From positions 1-7,647 of the forward strand of contig JALORJ010000109.1 of assembly GCA_025459035.1 (NCBI GenBank): a stretch of 7,647 nt of DNA, written 5' to 3'. The stretch comes from Burkholderiales bacterium (GTDB lineage: Bacteria > Pseudomonadota > Gammaproteobacteria > Burkholderiales > Ga0077523). The translations under genes and the position numbers were made by a program. Positions 1 through 7,496 of this stretch are shown here, one piece after another (the first letter of the stretch is position 1; every line of letters begins with the position of its first letter). The notes under the pieces are model-generated. The model worked only from the letters and a program-made list of their open reading frames with translations. It was not told the DNA's origin and searched no databases.

Positions 1-7
1 GACGTAG

Positions 8-217
8 ACCATCGATCCGGTCCACGACACCGACCGGTTCTCGATCTGGTGGACCAGCACCGAACCGGGTCTGCCGTTCAGCGGTTCGGAGTTCGCCGTG
101 CCGGAACCGCATACGGAGTGGCTGCTGGCCGCCGGGCACGGGATGGTCGCGCTGCGCAGACGCGCGCATCGCGGCCCGCGCCGGTCTCCGCAAGGCCGCC
201 CGGCGCCGCCCCTCTGA
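8..217 (+). CDS. C-terminal fragment of a PEP-CTERM sorting-signal protein
   Basis: This 69-residue open frame has no usable start, so it is the tail of a gene entering from the left. Its C-terminus has the PEP-CTERM layout: a VPEP motif (residues 31-34), a short hydrophobic stretch (about 38-49, EWLLAAGHGMVAL) and an Arg cluster (RRR, 50-52). In this family the signal directs exported proteins to the exosortase system, which is linked to exopolysaccharide and biofilm formation. The segment before the motif is Ser/Thr/Trp-rich and looks like the end of a beta-rich exported domain. Two things are odd. An in-frame TAG lies at 5-7, directly upstream of the open stretch, so the gene is either broken or affected by a frame error at the window edge. 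Also, 17 residues follow the Arg cluster, more than the few usual ones. The gene converges on the - strand operon with a 37-bp gap. The PEP-CTERM call is fairly good; the passenger protein is unknown. Confidence 0.55.
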   Translation, partial: TIDPVHDTDRFSIWWTSTEPGLPFSGSEFAVPEPHTEWLLAAGHGMVALRRRAHRGPRRSPQGRPAPPL

Positions 218-232
218 CCGCGCGTCGCGCGG
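218..232. terminator. Possible bidirectional hairpin between convergent genes
   Basis: CCGCGC at 218-223 and GCGCGG at 227-232 form a perfect 6-bp stem with a 3-nt loop. It starts directly after the TGA of the left PEP-CTERM fragment and lies 22 bp beyond the end of the M20 gene on the other strand. The position suits a shared terminator. There is no T-tract on either side, and short GC palindromes are common in this base composition, so support is weak. Confidence 0.22.
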
Positions 233-254
233 CCACGGTCGACGACGGCCGCGT

Positions 255-1468
<1,214 letters not shown>

Positions 1469-1472
<4 letters not shown>

Positions 1473-3628
1473 CGGCCGGCCTGCGTCACTGCGCGCACGG
1501 GATCCCAGTCAGGCGCCAGCCCGACCATCTCGCGGCGCACCAGCCAGGCGTCGGGGTCGGCATCGGGCGGGGCGTCCAGCGCTTCGGCAAAGCGCCGCCC
1601 GGCATGCACGGCATGCGCGATGGTCGCCGGTGCCCACGCATCGCCGATCGCCTGCACCGAACGCAACCCGGCGTCGGCCCACGCGTCGGTGCGCGCGTGC
1701 AGTGCGTCGAACAGCGTGCGCTCGGGCAGGCGCGCCGTGACCGGCACGATCGCGTCGCACGCGAGCTGGGTGCGACGGCCCGTGTAGTGGCAGGCGAGGT
1801 CGACGTGGTCGGCCTCGAACGCGACGACGTCCTGCGACAGATGCAGCGTGATACCGGTCTCGATGAGGCGCGCCTGGATGCGCGTCTGCTCCATCGTGTT
1901 GACCGTCCAGTCGGACACGCGCGCCGCCGACGTGACGTAGTGCACGTCGAAGCCGTCGCGCGCCAGACGCTCCGCGAGCACGCCCGCGAGGTAGTAGTGG
2001 TCGTCGTCGAACACCACGACCTGGCGACCGCGCGGGCGTGCCCCGCTCATCAGCGCGTCGGGCGACACGACCTGCGCGTCGGCGGCCACGGGCAGCGGAT
2101 GCGTGTGCAGGCGCCCGACGCCGTCGGTGCGCCAGTGCGCGCCCGTCGCGAGCACGACGTGGGTCGCACCGAAGGCCAGCACGTCGTCGGCGTCGAGCGG
2201 GCTTGCCAGCGCGATCTGCACCTCGGGCATCTTCTTCAGCTGGTACGCGCGCCAGTCGCGCACGCGGGCCCATGCGGCAAGGCCGGGCAGTGCGGCCTCG
2301 CGCGTCACGCGCCCGCCGAGCGTCGTGCCGGCCTCCGCCAGCGTCACGGCATAGCCGCGCTGGCCCAGGGCACGGGCGCACTCGAGCCCGGCGGGACCGG
2401 CACCGACGACGAGCACGGTCGCATCCGACGCGCGCGGCCGGATGCGCTCGGGGTGCCAGCCGCGGCGCCACTCTTCGCCCATCGTCGGGTTCTGCGTGCA
2501 GCGGATCGGCGAGCTGGTGAAGTCGCCCGACACGCAGATGTTGCAGCCGATGCACTCGCGGATGTCGTCGACGCGTCCTTCCGCGACCTTGCGCGGCAGC
2601 CACGGATCGGCGATCGACGGGCGCGCGCAGCCGATCAGGTCGAGCACGCCGCGCTTCACCTGCCGCACCATCGCGTCGGGCGACGTGAAGCGGCCCACGC
2701 CGACGACCGGCTTGCTGGTGAGGCGCTTGAAGCCGGTCACGAACGGCTCCTGGAAGCCCTCGTCCTCGAAGCGCGATGTCGCCGAGTCGTGCTCCCAGCT
2801 GCCGAGCACGAGGTCCCACAGGTCGGGCAGTTCGCCGATCAGCCCGAACGCGTCCTCGGCCTCGCGGCGATCGAACCCCGCCGCGCCCAGCATCTCGTCG
2901 ATGGTGATGCGCACCGCGACGGCCGCGCGGTCGCCGATCGCGTCGCGCGTGTCCTCGATCACCTCGCGCAGCAGCCGCACCCGGTTGGCGAGCGTGCCGC
3001 CGTAGTCGTCCTTGCGATCGTTGTAGCGCCGCGACAGGAAGTGGTGCAGACCGCCGAGCGCGTGGCCGGCGTACACGTAGACGATGTCGAAGCCGGCCGC
3101 GCGCGAGCGCAGCGCCGCGGCGCGATGCCAGCGGCGCAGGGCATCGATGTCGGCGCGGTCCATCGCGCGGGCCTGCAGCGGCTCGTTCGTGAAGGTCGCC
3201 ACCGGCAGGTGCGCAGGGCCCATCGGCGTCTCGCGCGACCACAGGTTCGGGCTGTTCATGCCGTTCCAGCACAGCTCGATGCCGGCGAGCGCGCCGTGCG
3301 CGTGCACGGCCTGCGCCATCCGGGCCAGTGCCGGCACGTCGGCGTCGCTCCACAGCCGCGCTTCGACGAACGGCGTGATGTCCGAGGTCGGGTGGATCTC
3401 GGCCTGTTCGGTGCAGACCACGGCCCAGCCGCCCTCGGCCTTGATGCCGCGCATCGTCGCGAGCGCGGTCGGGTCGCGCCAGCCCATGCCGTTGCAGTGG
3501 GGCACCTGGTAGAAGCGGTTGCGTGCGACGACCGGACCGATCGGTACCGGCTCGAGCAGCACGTCGAAGCGTGGATCGCGGGTCGCGGGCGACGCCGGGG
3601 TCGACGGCGGGGCGGTGTCGAGCGGCAT
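1469..3628 (-). CDS. Covalent-FMN, 4Fe-4S amine dehydrogenase, histamine/trimethylamine dehydrogenase family
   Basis: This 719-residue protein is close in length and motifs to trimethylamine dehydrogenase (TMADH, about 729). It should oxidise a primary or methylated amine to an aldehyde plus ammonia or amine. Domains: an Old Yellow Enzyme-type FMN barrel (about 20-350), a 4Fe-4S site, then a nucleotide-binding half (GAGPAG 409-414, ATGA 494-497, AIGD from 660) that holds ADP in TMADH. Cys45 in NRFYQVPHC matches the flavinylated Cys30. Cys359, Cys362, Cys365 and Cys377 match the Fe-S ligands. Tyr186, His189 and Asp281 match the catalytic Tyr169/His172/Asp267. The pocket differs: Tyr60 is Gln75, Trp264 is kept as Trp278, and Trp355 is Asp369 (a one-residue gap follows, so Phe370 is a less likely partner). 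From memory, Gln/Trp/Asp is the set in histamine dehydrogenase. The start at 3628 shares its A with the LysR stop (TGATG), has no Shine-Dalgarno, and precedes the conserved DPRFD by 17 residues. ETF, the usual acceptor, is absent here. Confidence 0.9.
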
Positions 3629-4569
3629 CAGCGGCGTGCGCGGCGACGCGGGGCTGCGGCGCGTGGCTCGACCAGGGTCGGCAGCGTGTCGCGGCACCAC
3701 TGCTCGAAGCGCGCGAGCAGCCGCGTGCGGTGCAGGCCCTTGACCGTCGCGAGGCCGACCGTCATCGGCCGGTAGTGCGCGGCCAGCGGCACGCAGACGA
3801 GCGCGGTGCCGTCCGGCGCACTGGCGCCGACCGGGCGCACGTTGACCAGTCCGAAGCCCTGGCCCGCGGCCACGAGGGCGCGCAGCACGTCGGGCTGCGG
3901 CGAGCGCGCGCCGATCGCCGGTTCGAGGCCGTCCTGCGCGAAGAGTCCGAGGAAGTACTCGCGCGACAGCGGCAGGTCGAGCAGCAGCAGCGGCAGGGGG
4001 CCGAGGTCGCGCAGCGCGAGCGATGCACGTCGCGCGAGCGGATGGTCGGCACGCAGCAGCACCGCGGGTGCGAGCGCCGCCAGCGGCTCGAAGGCGACGT
4101 CGTCGGCGGTCGCGAGGTCGTAGGTCAGCGCGACCGACAGGCGCCCGGCGCGCAGTCCGTCGAGCAGGCCGGCGTGATGGTCCTCGGTCACGTCCAGGCG
4201 CACGCGCGGATGCTCGACCGCGAATGCCGCATGCAGCGTCGGGACCAGCAGCGGCGCGAGCGTCACGAGGCAGCCGACGGCCAGCGGGCCGCCGAGATCG
4301 TTCGCGAGCTCGAGCGCGACGCCCGAGAACGCCTCGGCATGCGCGAGCAGTGCCTTGGCCTCGCGCAGCAGGCGCTCGCCGGCCGGCGTGAGCGACAGGC
4401 CCTGCGCGTGATGGCGCACGAAGAGCTGCACGCCGAAGTGGTCCTCGAGGTGATGGATCGCGGCGGACACGGCCGGCTGCGAGATGCTGACGGCTTCGGA
4501 CGCCAGCTTCACGCTGCCCGAGGTGCCGGCGGCGACGAAGTACTCGAGCTGGCGGAACGTGAACCGCAT
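3628..4569 (-). CDS. LysR-type transcriptional regulator
   Basis: This 313-residue protein has a typical LysR length. An N-terminal winged helix-turn-helix spans about residues 3-60: FRQLEYF, then KLASEAVSISQPAVSAAIHH with the SQPAVS recognition-helix signature, then LEDHFGVQLFVR. A two-lobed periplasmic-binding-protein-like effector domain follows (about 88-295), and the C-terminus ends in a basic tail (PRRRARR). I chose the ATG at 4569 because LysR homology begins there. The frame stays open upstream to a GTG at 4698 that overlaps the DUF1028 gene, but those 43 residues are Ala/Pro/Arg-rich and match nothing in the family. No Shine-Dalgarno precedes either start. Its stop overlaps the dehydrogenase ATG (TGATG). 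The gene points the same way as its presumed targets and sits inside the operon rather than being divergent from it. It probably responds to a substrate or intermediate of this pathway and may act on the dyads upstream of the hydroxylase. The effector is unknown. Confidence 0.92.
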   Translation of the reverse strand: MRFTFRQLEYFVAAGTSGSVKLASEAVSISQPAVSAAIHHLEDHFGVQLFVRHHAQGLSLTPAGERLLREAKALLAHAEAFSGVALELANDLGGPLAVGCLVTLAPLLVPTLHAAFAVEHPRVRLDVTEDHHAGLLDGLRAGRLSVALTYDLATADDVAFEPLAALAPAVLLRADHPLARRASLALRDLGPLPLLLLDLPLSREYFLGLFAQDGLEPAIGARSPQPDVLRALVAAGQGFGLVNVRPVGASAPDGTALVCVPLAAHYRPMTVGLATVKGLHRTRLLARFEQWCRDTLPTLVEPRAAAPRRRARR

Positions 4570-4687
4570 CGGGGAGGGCAGCGAGGGGAGGCCGTCGCGC
4601 CGAGTCTGCCTCGATCCGGCTGTGGACCGTGCACCGGCCGTGGCGGGCCGCCGCGCCGGCGCCGTGGCCGGCGTCGCGACGGGGGGG
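4570..4687 (-). other. 118-bp gap between DUF1028 and LysR genes, with one hairpin
   Basis: This is the longest gap inside the gene block. It contains a 7-bp inverted repeat (CGCCGGC at 4654-4660, GCCGGCG at 4667-4673, 6-nt loop) shortly after the DUF1028 stop, followed directly by the 10-bp palindrome CGTCGCGACG at 4672-4681. There is no T-tract. The sequence is also an open extension of the LysR frame from GTG 4698. It could hold a weak internal processing site or attenuator, or a secondary promoter for the three downstream genes, but I see no convincing promoter elements. GC-rich repeats of this size arise easily by chance here. Confidence 0.25.
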
Positions 4688-5365
4688 TCAGCGGTCACCC
4701 GGCACCCCGTACGACGGGGCGATCGAGGGGTCGAGCGCCCGCGTCACGTACGCGTCCATCTGCGGCTGCCAGCGCGACCACAGCGCCGCGAGCGCCGCTA
4801 CCGGGTTGTCGTCGGTCCAGTCCACTCTCAGATCGGCGACCGGCCACGCGACGGCGTCGACGATCAGCATGCCGGCCGAATGCACCGGCCCGGCCTCGCC
4901 GCCGGCGTCGAGCGCCGCGCGCATCGCCCCGAGCAGACGGTCGCCCAGATCGGCCGCGACGAGGGCCTCGAAGCGTTCGACCATGCGGGCCGGCACCGCG
5001 GGGTGCGCGAGCAGGTTGCCGGCACAGGCGACGCCCGGGCCGGTGGCCGTCGCATGCACGCCCAGCGTGTGCGCGCCGGAATGCGTGGCCGTGCGCCCGG
5101 CCGCGTCGACGACGGCGAGCTGGCGCCAGGCCGCGTGCGGCGTCGACGCGACCAGCCGTGCGAGGCAGGTCTCGGCGTCGGCCCCGGCCGCCAGCTGATC
5201 GAGGCCGGCGGGGCCCAGACGCGGATCGGTGATGTTCTGCGTGGCGACCACCCCCACGCCGGCGCGCGCATGCGCGCAGCGCGCCGCCACGGCCGGGCTC
5301 GACGACGCCACGGCGATGCCGAAGCGGCCGGTACGCGCGCAGCGCGCGGAGATCGAGAACGTCAT
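4688..5365 (-). CDS. DUF1028 (COG3342) family protein, Ntn-hydrolase-like
   Basis: This 225-residue protein begins MTFSISARCARTGRFGIAVA, continues with an AGVGVVATQN segment (about 35-44) and a DPRLGPAGLDQL stretch (47-58), and has an AGNLL segment near residue 115. This is the DUF1028 pattern: a family grouped with Ntn hydrolases and lacking a settled function. If it is an Ntn hydrolase, removal of Met1 would expose Thr2 as the nucleophile; that is inference. There is no signal peptide, so it is probably cytosolic. Such proteins often sit beside Rid proteins and amidohydrolases in catabolic loci, which fits an amide or imide hydrolysis step. The ATG lies 46 bp after the Rid gene stop, with no Shine-Dalgarno visible in the gap. 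The stop (4690-4688) overlaps the alternative LysR GTG start at 4698. The family call is good. The reaction is unknown; opening of a cyclic amide made by the upstream hydroxylase is one possibility. Confidence 0.82.
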   Translation of the reverse strand: MTFSISARCARTGRFGIAVASSSPAVAARCAHARAGVGVVATQNITDPRLGPAGLDQLAAGADAETCLARLVASTPHAAWRQLAVVDAAGRTATHSGAHTLGVHATATGPGVACAGNLLAHPAVPARMVERFEALVAADLGDRLLGAMRAALDAGGEAGPVHSAGMLIVDAVAWPVADLRVDWTDDNPVAALAALWSRWQPQMDAYVTRALDPSIAPSYGVPGDR

Positions 5366-5411
5366 CGGGCGGGTGGCACGGCCGCGACCGGCGTTGCGGC
5401 GGGGCGGTGGG

Positions 5412-5825
5412 TCAGTCCGGGATCACGGCGGTCGCTTCGATCTCGACCAGCCATTCGGGCCGTGCCAGCGCCGACACGACGACACCGGTCGACACCGGGT
5501 ACACGCCCTTGAGCCAGCGCCCGACGACGCGATACACCGCCTCGCGAAAGCGCGGATCGGTGAGGTAGATGACGACGCGCGTGATGTGCTCGAGCTTGGC
5601 GCCGGCCTCGCGCAGCAGCAGGTCGATGTTGTGCATCGCCTGCTCGGCCTGCGCGGCGGGGTCGCCCACGCCGACGTTCGCGGACGTGTCGAGGTCCTGC
5701 CCGATCTGGCCGCGCACGAACACCATCGTGCCGCGCGCCACCACCACCTGGCACAAATCGTTGTCGAGCTTCTGCTCGGGGTACGTGACCGCGGTGTTGA
5801 ACCGCCGCAGGCGCGTGTGCTCCAC
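5412..5825 (-). CDS. Rid (YjgF/YER057c/UK114) family protein
   Basis: This 137-residue protein carries the Rid chorismate-mutase-like fold signature: VFVRGQIGQDLDTSANVG (36-53), the helix AAQAEQAMHNIDLLLREAGA (57-76), ITRVVIYLTD (81-90) and the C-terminal VEIEATAV (127-134). Canonical RidA trimers hydrolyse reactive enamines and imines. Here, aligning ARPEWLVEIEA (121-131) with ARLPKDVKIEIEA of E. coli RidA puts Ala119 where the catalytic Arg105 should be, with Arg122 three residues later. It may therefore belong to a Rid subgroup without classic imine deaminase activity. The start is GTG at 5825, just 2 bp after the hydroxylase stop (TGACGGTG); no ATG is available before the conserved region. 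The tight spacing implies co-translation with the hydroxylase, and a role on an unstable product of the hydroxylase or the dehydrogenase is plausible. Family certain; activity uncertain. Confidence 0.9.
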   Translation of the reverse strand: MEHTRLRRFNTAVTYPEQKLDNDLCQVVVARGTMVFVRGQIGQDLDTSANVGVGDPAAQAEQAMHNIDLLLREAGAKLEHITRVVIYLTDPRFREAVYRVVGRWLKGVYPVSTGVVVSALARPEWLVEIEATAVIPD

Positions 5826-5827
5826 CG

Positions 5828-7336
5828 TCAGGCGGCCCGCGCCACCGCCGGCGCCGGCGCGGAGGCCGGCACCGCCGCGACCGGCTTCGCATCGACGCGG
5901 TCGGACAGACCGGCAGCCTTCTTCACCGCCGCGGCGGTCGCGTCCCAGTCGAAGTTGCGATGCACGGCCGCGAGGTGCGCGAACGGCGGCGACTGGGCGA
6001 AGAGCTGGAACGTGAGCCGGTGGCCGGCGTAGTCCGAGTTGAGCAGGTCGCGCGCGAACGCGAGCAGCTTGCGTCGGTCGTCGGCGATCCAGTTCTCGTT
6101 GACCGAGTAGAACTTCTCGAGCCACGGCGCCGTCTCGGGGTCGCGGAACGCCGCCGCATCGGGCGTGACGCAGATCTGGCCGCCGCACAGCTCGCGTGCG
6201 ATGTGCATCATCTCGTGCATCTGCGAGCACGCCAGCACGCGCCCGGTGAACAGCAGCGACTGGTTGGGCATCAGCAGGCCCGCGGGGCTGCGCTCGGCCA
6301 TCGCGATCGACGCGGTGAGGTGCGCGTGGATGCCCTCGCGCCACACCGCGAGCTGCGAAAGCTTCTCCTGCACCGCCTGCTGCTTGTCCAGACCGGTCTG
6401 ACGCACGTTCAGCAGCGCCGCGCCGATCATCAGGTCGGCGGTGCGCAGGTTGCGCTGCACGTACGCGAACGCGCTGTAGCGGTGCAGCGTCGCGCGGATG
6501 AACGTGGCCGCGCGGGTGTGCCGGTAGAACAGCACGTTCTCCCACGGGATCAGCACGTCGTCGAAGATCACCAGCGTGTCGACTTCGTCGAAGCGGTTCG
6601 ACAGCGGGTAGTCGTCGATCGGCGCGCGCTGCGCGAAGCCTGTGCGGCAGATGAAGCGCAGGTTCGGTGCGCCGAGGTCGCAGATGAAGCCGACGGCGTA
6701 CTCGGAGAGCTTCGAGTCGCCCCAGTTGGCGATGGTCGGCTTGGTGAACGCCTGGTTCGCGTAGGCCGCCGCCGTCTCGTACTTGGCCCCGCGCACGACG
6801 ATGCCCGCGTCGGTCTCGCGCACGACGTGCAGCAGCATGTCCGGATCCTGGTCCTGCGGGCGCTTGGAGCGGTCGCCCTTCGGATCGGTGTTCGCGGAGA
6901 CGTGGAACGGATCCTCGGCGATGACGCGCCGGATGTGGCGCTCGATGTTGACCGCGAACTGCGGGTCGACCTCGTTCAGCACGTCGCGCCCGTCCCACAG
7001 CGACCACATCTCGCCGACGGTCTCGTCGCCGACGCGCGTCACGACCCCGCCGATCTCGTCGAAGACCGTGTCGACGGCCTTGCGCTTGGCCTGCCAGTCG
7101 GCCTGCGTGTACGGCAGCTTCGACCCGATCGCGACCGGCTCGCCGGTCACGTCGTCGGCGGCCACCATCGTCGCCGCGAACGCCGCCTCGTGCTGCATGT
7201 CGTGGATGCGCGCCCGGATGTCGACGATCGGCTTGAACATCGGGTGCGTCGTGACGTCCTTCACGCGCTCGCCGTTGACGTGCACGACGCGGCCGTCGCG
7301 CAGGCTGTCCTTGTACTGCTGTCCGGTGCGGATCAT
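5828..7336 (-). CDS. HpaB-family FADH2-dependent monooxygenase (4-hydroxyphenylacetate 3-hydroxylase family)
   Basis: This 502-residue protein is the oxygenase part of a two-component flavin monooxygenase, using reduced flavin and O2 to hydroxylate a ring. The N-terminus (GQQYKDSLRDGR, GERVKDVTTHPMF, residues 5-34) and the FAD-site block YPLSNRFDEVDTLVIFDDVL (243-262) followed by IPWENV are hallmarks of HpaB. His145 in DPFHVSANTDPKGDR matches His155 of E. coli HpaB, and Arg101 matches Arg113. The Tyr of the GRTPDY motif (Tyr117) is replaced by Glu105. The substrate is therefore probably not 4-hydroxyphenylacetate; a heteroaromatic ring is possible, since pyrrole-2-carboxylate monooxygenases share this fold. 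The Cys/His Fe-S ligands of 4-hydroxybutyryl-CoA dehydratase, a distant relative, are not evident. An Ala/Pro-rich tail (about 483-502) looks disordered. The start at 7336 begins MIRTGQQY, right at family homology; a GAGG lies a rather long 11 bases upstream. It is the first gene of the block, and no flavin reductase is encoded here. Confidence 0.92.
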   Translation of the reverse strand: MIRTGQQYKDSLRDGRVVHVNGERVKDVTTHPMFKPIVDIRARIHDMQHEAAFAATMVAADDVTGEPVAIGSKLPYTQADWQAKRKAVDTVFDEIGGVVTRVGDETVGEMWSLWDGRDVLNEVDPQFAVNIERHIRRVIAEDPFHVSANTDPKGDRSKRPQDQDPDMLLHVVRETDAGIVVRGAKYETAAAYANQAFTKPTIANWGDSKLSEYAVGFICDLGAPNLRFICRTGFAQRAPIDDYPLSNRFDEVDTLVIFDDVLIPWENVLFYRHTRAATFIRATLHRYSAFAYVQRNLRTADLMIGAALLNVRQTGLDKQQAVQEKLSQLAVWREGIHAHLTASIAMAERSPAGLLMPNQSLLFTGRVLACSQMHEMMHIARELCGGQICVTPDAAAFRDPETAPWLEKFYSVNENWIADDRRKLLAFARDLLNSDYAGHRLTFQLFAQSPPFAHLAAVHRNFDWDATAAAVKKAAGLSDRVDAKPVAAVPASAPAPAVARAA

Positions 7337-7362
7337 GGGGGCGCGGGCCTCGGGGTCGTCCT

Positions 7363-7375
7363 CGATCCCGGATCG
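7363..7375. promoter_or_regulatory. 13-bp perfect palindrome upstream of the hydroxylase
   Basis: CGATCC-C-GGATCG is a perfect odd palindrome centred 33 bp before the hydroxylase ATG. It overlaps the weak -10-like element at 7372-7377, so it could be an operator or the base of a leader hairpin. There is no direct evidence that it is bound. Confidence 0.25.
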
Positions 7376-7400
7376 TCGAAGCGGCCTCGCGGCGCGGCAA
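7372..7400 (-). promoter_or_regulatory. Weak sigma-70-like promoter candidate for the operon
   Basis: On the - strand, TTGCCG (7400-7395) is followed after 17 bases by GACGAT (7377-7372). This matches the -35 consensus at 4 of 6 positions and the -10 at 3 of 6. Transcription would start near 7365, leaving a leader of about 28 nt. The poor -10 would fit a promoter that needs an activator such as LysR. Chance matches of this quality are common. Confidence 0.25.
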
Positions 7401-7405
7401 CACGC

Positions 7406-7433
7406 GTTTTCCGGGGGCACGGATCCGAAAAAC
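7406..7433. promoter_or_regulatory. Imperfect AT-rich dyad, candidate LysR operator
   Basis: GTTTTCCGG (7406-7414) and CCGAAAAAC (7425-7433) form an inverted repeat matching at 8 of 9 positions across a 10-bp spacer. The two short A/T tracts stand out in a very GC-rich background. The dyad centre is about 84 bp before the hydroxylase ATG and about 55 bp before the start inferred from the candidate promoter, which is where LysR proteins commonly bind. A longer-range repeat, CCGGGGG (7411-7417) with CCCCCGG (7444-7450), overlaps it. Binding by the regulator encoded at 3628-4569 is inference. Confidence 0.4.
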
Positions 7434-7459
7434 CGAAGGCGCACCCCCGGTCGAGGCGC

Positions 7460-7487
7460 CGGCCGGTGCGCGTCGCCGCACCGGCCG
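7460..7487 (-). terminator. Strong hairpin after the right-hand PEP-CTERM gene
   Basis: CGGCCGGTGCG (7460-7470) and CGCACCGGCCG (7477-7487) form a perfect 11-bp stem with a 6-nt loop. It begins 9 bp past the stop of the PEP-CTERM fragment, in the position of its terminator. No T-tract follows directly; the nearest run of five T on the - strand is 27 bases further on (7432-7428). Such stem-only terminators are common in GC-rich genomes. It would separate the PEP-CTERM transcript from the catabolic operon. Confidence 0.6.
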
Positions 7488-7496
7488 CGGGCGGCA

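Noticed and set aside
3629..3700. An upstream GTG start for the dehydrogenase at 3700
   Set aside because: It would add 24 residues overlapping the LysR C-terminus with no similarity to the family. The TGATG junction at 3628 is a better start.
1604..3775. Long + strand open frame antisense to the dehydrogenase
   Set aside because: It is rich in Arg, Ala, His and Val with no recognisable motif, and lies opposite a gene whose cofactor residues are all conserved. It is a GC-driven shadow.
3523..5232. Long + strand open frame antisense to LysR and DUF1028
   Set aside because: Low-complexity Arg/Ala composition, with no domain signature. Its length is explained by high GC.
5412..7481. A 689-codon - strand frame that would fuse a long upstream part to the Rid protein
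   Set aside because: The upstream part is an Arg/Ala-rich shadow of the hydroxylase in another frame. Only residues from the GTG at 5825 onward look like a real protein, and the hydroxylase is intact in its own frame.
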